A stretch of 64,000 nt of DNA from Echinarachnius parma (taxonomy: Eukaryota > Echinodermata > Echinoidea > Clypeasteroida > Echinarachniidae): NCBI GenBank assembly GCA_037951105.1, contig JBAMJV010003843.1, positions 62,001 to 126,000 on the forward strand, read 5' to 3'. The notes under the pieces were generated by a model. It searched no databases and had not been told where the DNA came from. It saw only the letters and a program-made list of their open reading frames with translations. Numbering within the stretch: the first letter of the stretch is position 1; each line of letters starts with the position of its first letter. The position numbers and the translations under genes were made by a program. Below, one piece after another: positions 39,388 through 52,594 of the stretch.

Positions 39388-40120
39388 CCTTGACAGCTTG
39401 ACTTGCAAGTTATGTACAATGTATCACATTGTAGCTGTCTATGCACAACAAATGTAGTTTAGATCAAATTTTATTAAAAAAAAGAAATCAATGCATCAAT
39501 GCATACATGTGTACAACATACAAAATATTTACATTACCAAATTACAAAAAATTATAACAAATAATATTTTTGATTGGAGCTACATGTACATCATATAAAG
39601 GTAATGATCAGGAAACAGAAAGTTACATAAAGTCTGAATTCACATTTTGAGTTTTGACGGGTACCCATCTAGATACAGTATATGCAACATGGCTGGATAT
39701 TTGATCTATAGTTGCTCAAACAAAGCATCTATGAAGTACACATGTTGCATGTGATAAGATAAACAATGTTTGTCTTTCTTGTATTTTTGAAATTAAAATA
39801 ACTTTTACAGCTTTGAGCGAGATTTGTAGGTGTAATTGAATGAAAACACACCGAGAGATCATTAGGTATGGTAATAACTTAATATAGGGAACGGTTTATG
39901 GATAACAAAGGAGTAGTTAACTCTGTAGGATAACCAGTGGTGGGATAGATGAAGTCAGACTTTACTGCATATTTGTACTAGTTAGCAAATACAATGTATG
40001 ATACACTTGTTATACAAAGGTTATCTACAGGTCAGAATTTGTCCTCCTTGTTTTGGGGTTGTTGTTTTTTTGAAGACCCAAACAGGATTTCATAGTTTGT
40101 CCTCATTAGTGATCACTTAA

Positions 40121-40497
40121 AGGGACTAAGTAACATTGTCCAAATCCTCAAAATAAATTTTTCATTCTAGCGGTTCCCTCATACCTTGTTGTATTCGTAT
40201 TAACAATAAAATCATGGGACAGGTTTTGTTTTTTCAAATTTCCCTTTCGTTACAAAGATATGTACGATCGAAGTATTCAGATAAGAAAAACTCCGGGCGA
40301 GTTTTTCTTCTGTGTACAAAGTGAGTGCAGTGAGTTATTGAATATCACTTTGCATTTTCGCTCATTACTGGCCATGCAATGTCCATTTGACTTGAAATTT
40401 TAACACAATACCCTGTGGACATATGATATAACAATAATATACATTGCATCAACCATTCATCACTTTTTGCACATGTCAACAAAGTTACTAGATCCCT
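40121..40497 (+). mobile_element. TTAA-flanked MITE, family C copy 1 (377 bp)
   Basis: TTAA at 40117-40120 and 40498-40501. Ends AGGGACTAAGTAACATTG and GTTACTAGATCCCT are inverted partners. Shares AATCCTCAAAATAAATTT-like and CACTTTTTGCACATGTCAA with 48357-48671 and 53003-53344. Confidence 0.88.
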
Positions 40498-42494
40498 TTA
40501 ATAGTGTTCCTTCCCCCATATCTGGTCTGACAAAGCTCTGGGATTACCTAGCTCTAGTCTGTATGCATTACTACATACATATTATAATCATTGTGTATTA
40601 CTGTACTACCATATCTCGGGAAATGTATTCCTTCACCATTGCTCGAGTTTATACCCCTCTCAGTAGTACATTGTCTTTAAAAGGCAATGGAGAACTTATT
40701 AATCATGAATGCTCAACAGTGTCAGTGGGTAAAATTGTGTCTTATAATGTCATGAGAACAAGAAATTGATGGGACAAAATTAAACCAATTTCTTCTTCTT
40801 GGATGACCACAGTACACTAGTCTCCAGTATACTAGTCCCGTCCAGTACTGGCTCTAGCATGGTAGTTTACAGCTACCCCAGGTGTGGACAGACCAACAGA
40901 CTTAATTTGGTATTGCCAACTGTGTATTAAATTCAACCAATGGACTAAAATGATCTAGCCCTGGTTTAATTTAGTTCTGGTGAGAATCTGGGCCAATATA
41001 TCAATGGCACTGGTATTGTGAAGCCAATGATGGATAGAAAGTGACCCCCCCCCCCCCCCAAGGAAAAAAAAAACAATTTGCTATTGGATAAATATTGCAG
41101 ATTTGTTTATTGGTTACCCCCTACAGGATGTGATATCGTTAAAATGCTCACACAGAGTTTATGCTAACAATGTCTGCCCCGGGGTCATTTTCCCTGCCTC
41201 TCTTTCCCCCACCCCCTACCTCATTATGGACCATTTCCTAATCTAACAAGTACTGCAAAATACCCACTTCCACCACCAAGATGGTAACGGTATACTGGTG
41301 ACCCCCTAAAGGATGTGAAATTGTCAAAACACTCAAAGAGACTTTAAGCACATGATGTGTAGTAAGCGACCTTGGGTTATTTCCTCTGCCCCTTCCCCCC
41401 CCCCCCCCCCCCCCTCTTACCCCACCCCTCTCCCTCATTATAGACCACTTCCTAGCCTACCACTGCAAAATACCCACTTCCCCCACCATTGGTATGTCAT
41501 TTCCCCTGCTAAAGAATGGACTAATTGAGCCAACACACTCAGAGACCAAGCTGGTAGTACCTCCCTGGTCAAGAGTCGGACAGACTTGAATGTTACCAAT
41601 ACCAACCTGGTAGCAAACCAAAGTCAGAATTAAATTGTAAATCAAGTCTTCACTACAAACACTGTTCTTGAAAGTACTTTGCAACATTGACAGAGCACAA
41701 ATTGCAATACTGTTCTATTCGGAGGAGCATTTTAGCTCTATAAAAGAGTGCATGATAATGCCAGATGATATACTTGATCGGAATGCACTTTCAAGCAGGA
41801 ATATCAAAGGGAAAATCTAATTTTCTTTACTCCTAAAACAAAATCATTTGTGGTATCCAGTCCTTTACTGATGGACAAATACACATTTCTACCATGTACC
41901 AAAAGATACAGTTGTAGTAGCTACTGAAGTCTCTAATCAAGAATCACTATTAATTCAAACTACATTTTACAATGCACTGTGTACCGTGCAATTTTCATTT
42001 ACTCGTACATTAAGAATTACATATTTACGTTACTGTTTATACTCTGTATCAAATACATAATTTGCAAAGCAATGTATCAAATTACAATAACAAGTACAAT
42101 TTACTGCAGCATGCACAGTATCACGTGCACCTGTATCAGATTTTATTAGTATACTGAACTCATTTTTTGGCAAGATGTAAAAACAAAGATAAATTACAAT
42201 GTAGGGGTGTTTACTTCACAATTAATAAACCACTATACACAATTCTTTCATGGACCAGATTTGTGAGGGTGCATTAACATTTATGAACAAAGGAACTGTA
42301 GCGATCAATATCTGACCACACTATTGTGTCCGCTTCCTTTAGACACGTCTATGATGAAGCCTCAAGGGAACCTGGTATTCATCATAACCATATTTAAAAG
42401 CCTGCTAGCTTAATTTCAAGCTAAGTCAATTTTGGATGATGTGGCTATGTATTAAAAAACATGATCTTTTAGTTTTTAACTAGGGTTTACTTAA

Positions 42495-42861
42495 AGGTGC
42501 ACCTGTAAAGTGTCAGATATTGCCCAAAAGTACATTTGAGACTTCAATCCTATACCCAAATCATTGTAAGATATGTCCGAATGATGTGTGAAAGTTTTAT
42601 TGAAAAAGAACACTGCTTTCCTGGTTTAAAAAAATGAAAATTTGCGTCAGCTTTTACAACGAATTACTGTATATTAACGTGTATGAGGTTTATGACCGTT
42701 CATTAACGCTCGAGGTGAATGATAGATATCGTCATACTAAAGGGGAATTTTAAAATATATCTAACCCTATTTTATTCTTCTCTTACCATAAGCCAAACAA
42801 CACGGTAGAAGAGAAATGTGGATGCTCCAAGTAATTTTCGTGGAGTTAGACACTTTTCACT
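42495..42861 (-). mobile_element. TTAA-flanked MITE, family B copy 2
   Basis: TTAA at 42491-42494 and 42862-42865, ends AGGTGCACCTGTAAAGTGTC and AGTGAAAAGTGTCTAAC. Full-length inverted copy of 4267-4643. Confidence 0.87.
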
Positions 42862-43008
42862 TTAATGGGTACCCAAGGCTAAACCATCTAACCCTAGTGG
42901 GGGACAAGGAAACAGTTTGTTGATCACTAAACCGTATCATTTGAAATAGACTTAGCATGGAACTAAGCTGGCAGAGTCTTATGAATATGGGGCCAGGACC
43001 CCAGAGTA

Positions 43009-43255
43009 ATTGGGTGGAATTCACAAAGGAGGTTTGTAGGAGGTTTGTACAAACCATGGTTTTACCATGGTCTACATCTATGGAATGCTGCTCGTATACA
43101 AGTAAATTGTAAATAAACATTGTTAACAAGGAGTTAACAAGGAGTTTACATTCTTTCTCCATCAGTTTACAAATGGCATTCCATAGATGTAAACCATGGT
43201 CAAACCATGGTTTGTACAAACCTCCTACAAACCTCCTTTGTGAATTCCACCCAAT
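43009..43255. mobile_element. Foldback MITE, family P1 copy 1
   Basis: Arms of about 90 bp: ATTGGGTGGAATTCACAAAG, GAGGTTTGTACAAACCATGG and CATCTATGGAATGC appear at both ends in inverted order. Homologous to 56309-56531. Confidence 0.87.
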
Positions 43256-43965
43256 GGGTGGAAAGAAAACATGAAACATAACCTTTCTTGAAATACGATT
43301 CATTTGTTTTATACAGAAATGACCAATAAAATGCAAACAATCAAATATGTTTATCTGTTGAAAACCTGCTTCATTCTGTTCTTCCCCAGTTGGTTTGACA
43401 AATATCTTTAAAACTCTGGGACAATTTCAATAGCAATTAGATAACATCATACAACATTCCCTTATTAATGAGAAAGTAAAAAAACAAGTTACAATGCAAA
43501 TCACACCATCATAGGACATGTGTTTCATTCTGTACTTTACCAATTAATTACACAAATATTGTGAAAACTCTGAAAATCAAAAGCAGTCCGGTAAAGGGTA
43601 ACACCACAATATGCTGTTCTCTTTTAATGAAAGGTTAAACAACAAAAAAGTTAAGCACACCATCACAGTCGCGTTAACTAATCGCGCATGACACTAACAC
43701 CTTTGATTACTCGTTGACCCAAAAGGAAAAAAGGGTATAATTCAGAATGATGCAAGGGGAGGGAAGCGTGAACAGGGTCGTGGGGAGTAATTCGCCAAGG
43801 AGAACGGGAAATGCGCAACTTCCTGTTACCCCGGCCCGAATGGAATATACTGTACCACCCCAGAATGAAGATATCCCTGATGCGTCAGTCGGAGGTCGAA
43901 CCTGGCCAGCTCAAGCCGAGCTGGCCTCCGTACTGGCCTAAGCTTTTGTGGCAATAGAGTCTAGC

Positions 43966-44080
43966 AGAGGCGTCGGCTCGTTTGCAAAACACAATGCATT
44001 GGGGGGCAGAGCATTGTTTGTGAACAATGCTCCGCCCCCCCCCCCCCCATGCATTGTTTTCCGAACCAGCCGACGCCTCT
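43966..44080. repeat. Foldback element with C-run in one arm
   Basis: AGAGGCGTCGGCT and its inverted partner AGCCGACGCCTCT enclose inverted CAATGCAT and GAGCATTGTT blocks. One arm has GGGGGG while the other has a 14-base C run, so slippage has made the arms unequal. Confidence 0.75.
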
Positions 44081-46623
44081 AGAGTCTAGAACCACCCAGT
44101 AACCCACCCAGGCTCAGGGTGCTACAATGTACTTATTTTTGTGTAGTACTGACCTAATCGGCCAAATTAATTTATCAGAAAGTTGAAGAAAAACAAATTG
44201 ACAAAATAATACATTTTACTTGAATGGTCTCCAAAACGTTTTGTAGATTTTGATTACTCTGGACATTCCTTTTCTTGCTATCCCCAAATACTTGACCGAA
44301 TCAGACTTAAATTGGTCTGTGCATTCAGGCAAGTATTATTATGTACATGTAGCATCCTGCACACATAGTCAGCAGGGCTTGAAATAAACACTGGTAAATG
44401 GCATTCTGTCCAGCGCTAACAAAAATTAACTTTGGGCCACTATAATTACAGGAATGCCCCAACCCTAACCAGGTCAGGGGGAAAAAATTATATTTCTTTG
44501 ATTAATTACTTTTCCTCTCTTTGGAGTCATTAAATTCTAGTTTTGACAATTGAAACACCCAACATTTATTTGTAAATATGAATAAATGTTTCTGGGATTC
44601 AATTTTATTTTTTTATTTTTTTCAATTCAGGTTTAAAAACTTATGGGGTAGAGTTTGCAGGCTTATAATCAAACATCTATGCAAGTTTGAATCTATTTGA
44701 AGCTTTCTAGAAAGGAACATGCACCCATTTCAGAAACTTACAACATTTTTGATGGGGGAGTATTAAATTGAGTTTGTTGCCCCCGGTAACCCTTTCTAGT
44801 AAACAAGGACACCCCTGAAACTGTTTAATTGATGCAAGGGGGGGAAATTTGCCGTTTGTCACCTTGTTCACAAATCAGGAATATAACTCCTTCCTTTGCA
44901 CTGAATGTGAACTATACAGTCTATGATACCAGGTTTACTACACTCCTATTCCCAGCCATTCGAGGGGGGACAATTCTACATTTTTCTTCAGATGCCACAC
45001 ACATCTACCCAAGTAAATTGGGTCACGCTTCTCTGCTCCCCCCTAAAAGAGATCCACAAATGATTTGCTAATCGTTTCCAAAAGAATTTCTCTCTTTTCC
45101 TGCATGTCCTTGGGTTTTTAAGTCGAAGCAGGACAGGCCCCATACGTTTATCTCAGGCCTGTATCCTGGTGACAGCAGATCACAGGATATGGGACTAAAA
45201 CGAAGCGGGATGACGGGGGATTCAAGGGGGGTAGGGGCTCGCTGCCAGCCCAGTGCAGTTACCAGTTAGGACAAACGTTGGCGCTAACTCACCAATCGCA
45301 ACATAAACTCTCTTTTAACAGTCAGTACATACATGTACACTTACTACATTAAAAAACAAGGCCAAGCGGATATTCTGTATACACCCACTTAACTGTGAAG
45401 GCTTCGGTAGAGATAGAGCTGTCCCAGGCCTAGTCCAATCGGACTTGAGCCCCTGTACCCAAGGGTAAGGACTAAGGAGATGGGTTGGGCACATAGAGCC
45501 CAATATGGATTGCTGCCTGTCACCCATTAGGACTAGACCCACTTTCTTGGAAGGATGCATGCAATGTAACTTCAAAGTTATTAGCTGCCCATCCTGATTT
45601 GCCTTACAGTTCTGGGGCTTGTTAAAAATCAACCCTAGATCAAACATTTCATTAGCCCATCTTACTTCAAACTAACTTCAAATTTGTAAATCCTTACACA
45701 TGTACAATGATGTAAGTTCAATTGTTTGTCCTTGTAACTTTCCAGGTCTTTTAGAAATGTATATCTACATTACTTCTCACCGGAACAAATATTTCATGTC
45801 TTGTCTTACACTTATAACTTTGCAATTAATATAATATTCTGACAAGAGAACATATATCATATTCAGGTAACTTTACTGTTTTTTTGTTTTCTTTCTTTTC
45901 CAAGACTTACCTGAATTAAAAGACAGTCCACCTGTTTAACAACTTTGACCATTTTATCAGTACAGCCACATTTATTAAGGGATGGTGGATACAGTGCTTT
46001 GGTAATTAAAAAAAATAGTAAAAAGCATGAAAAACAAGATCATGATCAAATACATACACATAGACAATTAAGTGGTACAATGATTCTCTAACACTTTTTT
46101 AGGACCACTGTACATATGACTGAACACAGTTGAAACCAATGAGACCACCACAAGGTGGAGCAGTGGATACAAAACTTGTACTGGATTCAAATCAACATAT
46201 TAATACGAGCATGCCATCGTTTTCAATTATCGTGTCAATCATACAAGTGCAAACAAATTCCAACAATCCAACTTAAAATGTTCATAACTCAAAAATAAAT
46301 AAAGGTTCCAAACATAATTTAAAATATTCAACAAAATAATATTGATCATTCCCTGTCAATAACAGTCTTATCATTCGGTAACAATTGAAATGCTGCAAAA
46401 TAAATCATAAGAACAAGGAACGAACGGACGGCTGGACCAGGGTCCAGTGTGAGGTGCCCTGTGTCCAGTGTCGTGACCCAGCCAGCATGCAGGGCGGGTT
46501 TTGGAGGGGGGTGGGGGAGTTGTCAAGGCAGCAGAACAACATTCGTCAACATTGTGTAAAAGTGGGGAGCTAATGCATTCTGGGAGAGAGTATCTCGCGA
46601 GGCGAGTCTCCCGTTTACGCTAC

Positions 46624-46801
46624 CTGACCAACGATTGTCTCTTCGGTGCGCCCAATCGCCTCCAGCCACCTCTCGCGCAGAATGGCTGGGCGCTTGGGCA
46701 CGCGATAAAAGTGGCGTGGGTCGTCAGTTCCCTTGTAGCGAGAACGAAACTTGCAATTAGGAAAACCGCATGTTGTAGGCATGACTCGAGGACAGGCCTA
46801 C
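46624..46801 (-). CDS. THAP-domain protein, first coding exon
   Basis: From ATG at 46782 the exon encodes 53 residues: MPTTCGFPNCKFRSRYKG, then HFYRVPK and RERWLEAIGR, ending VGQ. This is the N-terminal half of a THAP zinc-binding DNA-binding domain (C2CH): Cys5 and Cys10 form the first ligand pair, HFYRVPK fits the FxRxP block, and Trp39 is the invariant tryptophan. The second C-x2-H pair must be in a later exon. The donor CAG/GTAGCG follows 46624 in phase 0. A strong acceptor (TTCTCCCCCGTTCTGCAG) ends at 46802, so 46783-46801 would be 5' untranslated sequence and another exon lies upstream. GC content is much higher than around it. No other exon was found; it may belong to a host transcription factor, a P-element-like transposase, or a decayed copy. 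Confidence 0.75.
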
Positions 46802-47056
46802 CTGCAGAACGGGGGAGAAAAGAGTGGAGAGGAGAAAAGAGACAAATGTTAATATTGAAGATGTAATATGTAGGATACATGAACCTCATCAATGTCAAAA
46901 TGTTTTATACATGACATGTTAGAAATTTCTAACAATATAACAAAATCATATCTAATGATAATAAATATTACATGTCAATGGCAATGACACTAATAACTGA
47001 TAAGTACGATCCCAATAAAATTATCACAATATAATATAAAGAATCTTGATGTTAGT

Positions 47057-47763
47057 CAATGCTCGAAATTAGCATAGGCCCGATGGCCCGGGGCCACTAA
47101 AATTTGCTGTCGGGCCAGTAAAAAAAATTTTTTTTTTTTTTTTTTTTTGCAGATACCCAGTAGTCATGTTTAGTCCTGTCTAGGGCATGACAAGAACTTG
47201 TTTTTAAATGTAGCATTCAGCAAGTTATACCCTTTTCTCACATACAAAATATTGGTTAGTTAAAAAGTTGCAAGTTAATTGAGCAAGTAATTCACGGTGT
47301 CTAAACAAAAATACAGGGTGTCTAAAAAAGAAGAATCCAAATATGTCATTTGTCTAAGGTGTTCAGACAACACTGCACAGAATTTTGAGGTCAAATTGAA
47401 TTTTCTCCTTTTCTACCATTTTTGTTTTGGCTATGTATGACTGGAAGTGTAATTGTCACTCGTGTGTATTCAATCGCTGTGATTTTTTGATGAAGACAAT
47501 GAATAAAAAGACATGACACACGCACATTGATCCTAATTCATGCTTATTTAATGATCTTACAATGAAACAAAGGGGAATGAAAAATATAAAGTATTGCCTA
47601 GTACCCTGAAACTATCAATATCGTTATTGTATTATTTTTACTTTTTGTTTTCCTTATTTTTTTCGGGCCAGTAGATTTTGGTTTCGGGCCACCAAATCTG
47701 GAAAAATACTAATTTTACTGGCCCGACGGGGCCACCAGCAAAAAAAGTTAATTTCGAGCACTG
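47057..47763. mobile_element. hAT-like MITE, family H4 (707 bp)
   Basis: Ends CAATGCTCGAAATTAGC and, inverted from the right, CAGTGCTCGAAATTAAC, flanked by TGTTAGT on both sides. The subterminal GGGCCACTAAAATTTG and a long T run are present; the interior encodes nothing recognised. Confidence 0.8.
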
Positions 47764-47843
47764 TGTTAGTATATCATTAGAATCTTGGTTTATATCTTCG
47801 TCTCCCATGGCAAGGCCGTGGGTTTGAATTCCAACCCAGTATG

Positions 47844-48082
47844 CAGTGCTCAAAATTAGCATAGGCATGCTGGCCCGGGGCCAGTAAAAATTAGCTCCGG
47901 GCCACCAAATTTAATTGATCCAAAATTCTATTGGCCTCTCGGGCAACCAAATTTAACAGAATTGTTGTTTTTTTCTTAGTTTGGGGCCACCAGATTTAGG
48001 TTTCGGGCCACTCAAAGTTGAATAATCTTGTTTTTACTTGCCCGACTGGGCCACAAGGAAAAAAGGTTAATTTCTAGCAATG
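47844..48082. mobile_element. hAT-like MITE, family H4 (239 bp)
   Basis: Ends CAGTGCTCAAAATTAGC and, inverted from the right, CATTGCTAGAAATTAAC. CAGTATG flanks both sides. It interrupts a tRNA-like fragment (GTGGGTTTGAATTCCAACCC). Confidence 0.8.
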
Positions 48083-48356
48083 CAGTATGAATACCCTTTC
48101 AGTAAAGCCCTCATATCATACTCTCTTACCAGAATACAACATGTGCATTTCTACATCTTGTAAAGTATGTGTGGACCTGAAACAGATAGTCAGCTAGAAT
48201 GCTCCCACTGGAGTGGAAAATGTGTATTTTTGGCACGTGTGGATTGATTGTGGGTGTGTCATTGTCTGTATCCAATGTTTGATGCAACAGTCATCGCTCA
48301 AGTGTTTCTAATCATTTTTGAAATAATTGTATGCACTAAAAACTGTTGCAGCCTAA

Positions 48357-48671
48357 AGGGATTTATTAATATTGTCAAAATCCACAAAATTTACTTTGGT
48401 TCTCACATACCATGTACGTCATTGTTTCTGTTTTGGTTTCCAAATTTCACTTTTGTTATAAAGATATGTATGATTGAAGTGTTCAGATTTAAAATTCTCT
48501 AATGGAGAATTTAAACTGTGTACAAAGTCTTTGCATTTTCAACAGTCATATGACCCCCATCAACCATGGAATTTTCACACATCACTCGGTGGATTATATC
48601 GGATCACAGAAATACGCATTTTATCAACTCTTCGTCAGTTTTGCACAAAGTTACTAGATGTCTAGATCCCT
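48357..48671 (+). mobile_element. TTAA-type MITE, family C copy 2
   Basis: Right end GTTACTAGATGTCTAGATCC CT with TTAA at 48672-48675; the left flank has decayed to CTAA. Internally deleted relative to 40121-40497. Confidence 0.75.
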
Positions 48672-49382
48672 TTAACCCCATCTTAATTACTATCACAAGA
48701 TACATGTAGATATTTTTGTAAAACTTTCAAAACATGTTTACTGTATCTAAATGTCAGTGGAAAATTAAGGAAGAAGTGTTGTACATGATAAGCCCAATGA
48801 TCAGACTGTTGAGCGCACAATATTCATCAATGCCACCGATCTTAGGCCTACCCTACCTAGAAACGGGTTCATGTTCGCTTCGTTGACACCCATTTGGTCT
48901 ACGCCTCATTTAGTCAGGCACGTTGGAACATTGGTATTTAGATTTCTGATTTTTCCAAAACCCTCTCATAACAGGGTTATTTTGCTGGTCTTTTGGGGGT
49001 TTATTACCCTAGTTTTATCAAGGTAATTTGAATGGTCCCAATCCAAGGACCTCATTGAACAAGGTTCCACTGTACTACATGATGCTAGAGAGCCTCCTTT
49101 CTGTCCCTTTCCCCGATTCCAAATTGGACTCCTAACCCATTTCCTAACCTCAACCCTAATCTCACCTCCTAACCATCTTCCTAATCCCTAATAGTAATCC
49201 TATGCCAATGCTAGAAATTAAAATTGTGGCCCAATTGGGATTTGGGCAAGTAAAAAAAAAGTTTTCAAATTAAAGTGGCTTGAAACCTGAATCTGGTACC
49301 CCAGTACCCCACCCCCCCGCCCCCCCCCCCCCCCCCCCCATTCGGACCAGTAAAATCAAGCATCGTTTGGTGGCCAGAAGTG

Positions 49383-49575
49383 CAAACCCGGCACTTGTCC
49401 GTAAAAATAAAAATTTAGATTTTCAAGCCATGAGAAAGGCCTCATCACAAGCTTTCATTTGATGCCTTCTTCTAAAACAGACAGTATTTGGCAAAGTAGG
49501 ATTGTTTTACATTATGTGAACTTAAAATGCCAATATCTTCAAAACATGAATTACCGACAAGTGCAGGGTTTTGCT
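49383..49575 (+). mobile_element. MITE with GCACTTGTCG ends, copy 1
   Basis: Right end CGACAAGTGCAGGGTTTTGC and a degenerate inverted left end (CCCGGCACTTGTCC). Shares AAGCTTTCATTTGATGC, inverted, with 55002-55227. Confidence 0.7.
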
Positions 49576-49860
49576 ATACAGTATATCCAGTCAGAAATGG
49601 GTGTAGACCACGCAGCTAGCTACCGCTCTACCTGCCTGTGTGTTGACCCTCCAGGAGGAGACTGAGTCATAGTTTGGCAGTGATTAAGAGGTCGATTCAA
49701 AGGCCTGTAAAGCTGCCGGTGTCACTCACAAGTATATCGCAGTATGAAACAAGTCCTCCAACCACTCTTGGCAGTATTTACAGAACGTTGACTTCAACAC
49801 CAGATCTATTCATGACTATTGATATTTATTTTACACATGGCTCCAGCAAATATATTTTAA

Positions 49861-49932
49861 CCCATTGATTACGGGAACCGGGTGGGTTGTGTACAAAGTC
49901 TATGGAGATTTCAGAATCTCGATGGGAACGGG
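49861..49932 (+). mobile_element. 72-bp TTAA-flanked micro-element, family F1
   Basis: Bounded by TTAA at 49857-49860 and 49933-49936. Reads CCCATTGATTACGGGAACCG ... GATGGGAACGGG. Identical length to 52617-52688. Confidence 0.88.
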
Positions 49933-50224
49933 TTAAATCTAAATATTCAAGATTATTTTTGTTTCAGTTTAAGTCTGCTTATAAGTTTGGTGACTTTGGT
50001 CAACATTTCCTAATGTTGATGCAAATTTGTAGAGCAATCAAATTTGCTTAACATTGTTTCCTCCTTTTCTTTTTTTTCATTTATGTGTGGTTGTTTTTAT
50101 TTTTTATTAATTAATTTTGTTAGAATCTAATTCTATGAATGCATACTAAAAGTAGAAAGAGCTTTAGGAAAAAAAATAACCTGAGGTGTGATTCATATCT
50201 ACTACCTTCATGTAGAAATTTTAA

Positions 50225-50759
50225 AGGGGTAGTTTAGTTTTGTAAGGCTGAACTTTATTAGCCAAAACCTGCACAGTTACATTATAAACTAATAGTTATA
50301 ACTCCACCTTGCTCGAAAGGTATACAAAATTACAAACGACTAAGTAAAAAGCCTGTAATCATTCAAAAAGAGCCATTAAAACACAAGAGGGCGCTTTTTA
50401 AAAAGGCATTGGTTTCAACCATTTTTCATACAAAATTATGCATGTGATGTTTTATTGATATAATGATTAAATAGCGAGATCATCAACAACTATTTAAAAA
50501 ACGCTTTTGAAATTTTTTGAAAAAGTGCAAGCATTTTTTAATTTTTTTCTAAAAATCATCTAATTATTTGGGCCCCAAATAATTATAAGATCAGATATAT
50601 TTATTGATATTTCAGCCGTTTCTGGGTCGATTTTGACCAAATAAAGTTTATTCTGCCATTAAAATTGCATGTTTTCTCAAATTCGACACTCAGTTTTTCA
50701 TTACCTCACAAAAAAATTGTGATGTGCAGCGCCCTCTCTACCAAAACTAAACTACCCCT
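50225..50759 (+). mobile_element. TTAA-flanked MITE, family D copy 1 (535 bp)
   Basis: TTAA at 50221-50224 and 50760-50763. Ends AGGGGTAGTTTAGTTTTG and CAAAACTAAACTACCCCT are inverted partners, with GCGCCCTCT subterminal. It supplies the empty site for the element at 62226-63287. Confidence 0.88.
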
Positions 50760-51287
50760 TTAATATGAAGGTCATAGGAAACTCACTACTTGTCAATTTT
50801 GTTATAGTGTTGGCCAAATAAGGAGAGAAAATTCTCCAGCTTGGCTGTTATATAAAGAATCTTATTTCCTGCTATGAGCTACACTGTTAGTTATGCTGCA
50901 CACATTGAATAGTGACTGAACAGTTTACATTTGTATGTATGTGTTTATCAGGGAAACAATCAACACTTATTATTCGGGGGCTACTTTTCAAGCTGCAAGA
51001 ATCTTCAGGATTGAAGGAGGCAGATTAACCCGAAGAAGAAGAAGAGGAAGCTTGCCTGCATGAAAATAATGTTTTGCATTGCACTCCATGATTTTCTGGG
51101 GCTCTTTTATGATTTTCTGGGGCAAACTCGTCCTGAGCCCCCAATTAAAATTTTCACTGGTGTTTACAGTATATCTAAGAAATATATGGTGCAAGAAGAA
51201 AGCATGTATTGTATCAGACCATATTACATTTTTTTTTTGCAGTAACAGCATTTCTTCTCAATGTTTGGTGTACCGAAATTAGATTAA

Positions 51288-51647
51288 AGTGAGGCCTGTA
51301 AAGTGTCTAACTCCACGAAAATTACTTGGAGCTTCCTCGTTTCTCTTCTACCGTGTTGTTTAGCTTATGGTAAGAGAAGAATAAAATAGGGTTAGATTTT
51401 TTCAAATGCCCCTTTAGTATGACGATATCTATCATTCAGCTCAAAAGCGTTAACAAACCTTCATAAACCTCATAAATGTTTCGTTGTAAAAGCTGACGCA
51501 TATTTTCGCTTTTTTAACCAGGAAAGCAGTGTTCTTTTTCAATGAAACTTTCACACATCATTCGGACATATCTTACAATGATTTTGGTACAGGATTGAAG
51601 TCTCAAATGTCATTTTGGGCAATATCTGACACTTTACAGGCCTCACT
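51288..51647 (+). mobile_element. TTAA-flanked MITE, family B copy 3
   Basis: TTAA at 51284-51287 and 51648-51651 with perfect 20-bp inverted ends AGTGAGGCCTGTAAAGTGTC. It is the best-preserved family member (360 bp). Confidence 0.92.
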
Positions 51648-52139
51648 TTAACAGGCCCATACTGTAAGTTCATTTCATACAAAATCTCTCGACTGATCAA
51701 AACTTTGATTACGTTCAAGATTACAAGATTTTCCCACTCTGTCAATGTCCGTTTTAAAATCTAGTTGTAAATCAAGGCGTTACTACTGTAGTAACTCCTT
51801 GGTTACATGTATTATATTTTACAGTGTATAGGAAACTTCTTGTCCTGAATGAACTCCAATGTATGGCTTGCAGATCATGAGAAATCATGAGATCTGAGAA
51901 ATCTAGAACATGATCTATTTTGCTATTGTTCCTCAAATGGTTTGAAAACTCTGTATTCATTTGAATTCAGGTCTAATACAGGCATTTCTAAATTACAATG
52001 TAGAATAGCTCTGTGTGATGCATCAGTTTTATACTGCCACCAGTTTTATATAAACATGTATTGTACAGGTATTGTAATGTGTATTGTCCTAGGAGGGCCT
52101 AGGAGGGCGTAGTAGAGGCAGACAGAGGATAAGATGGGA

Positions 52140-52313
52140 CAGGGTAGGAAATATACAGGGGCTGAGGGCGATTGTGCCCCCCAATTTTCAAAATAGCCCC
52201 CTGAAATCAGTAGGTAGCCCCTATAATTACTATAGGTATGATGTGAAATATTTTATGATATCCATTAGATTGAAAAAGTAGCCCCCTAAAATAACAAATT
52301 AATTCCTGCATTG
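52140..52313 (+). mobile_element. hAT-type MITE, family H1, inside the LINE tail
   Basis: AGATGGGA is duplicated exactly at 52132-52139 and 52314-52321. Removing the element and one duplicate restores the LINE frame. Length 174. Confidence 0.93.
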
Positions 52314-52412
52314 AGATGGGAAGACATCATCACTGACTGGACCCGCCTAAAGCTGAGCGACGCTCCGAGAGAGACGAGAGACCCAAAAGGATGGAGAAAA
52401 GTGGTTGCGCAG

Positions 52413-52594
52413 CAGGGTAGAAAATATATGTGGGTTGAGGGCGATTTTGCCCCCTAATTTTCAAAATAACCCCTGAAATCAGTAGGTAGCCCCTAAAATT
52501 ACCATCTATAGGGTACTAACTATGTGAAAAATTTCTGGATATCCATCAGATTGGAAAAGTAGCCCCCTAAAATTAAAAATGAATTCCTGCATTG
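52413..52594 (+). mobile_element. hAT-type MITE, family H1, second copy in the LINE tail
   Basis: Ends CAGGGTAGAAAATATA and GAATTCCTGCATTG. No 8-bp duplication remains (TTGCGCAG versus TCACTGGC), suggesting recombination between elements or later decay. Confidence 0.85.

Larger units (their letters stand above)
37087..46623. other. Non-coding region with MITEs and foldback elements
   Basis: No recognised exon; the next THAP exon was sought on the minus strand and not found. A GC-richer open stretch at 43747-43940 (plus) ends in a stop and matches nothing I know. 44100-46380 has few named features. Confidence 0.55.

Noticed and set aside
43747-43941. Possible terminal exon on the plus strand
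   Set aside because: Open and GC-richer, but the peptide matches nothing I know and no clear acceptor is present.
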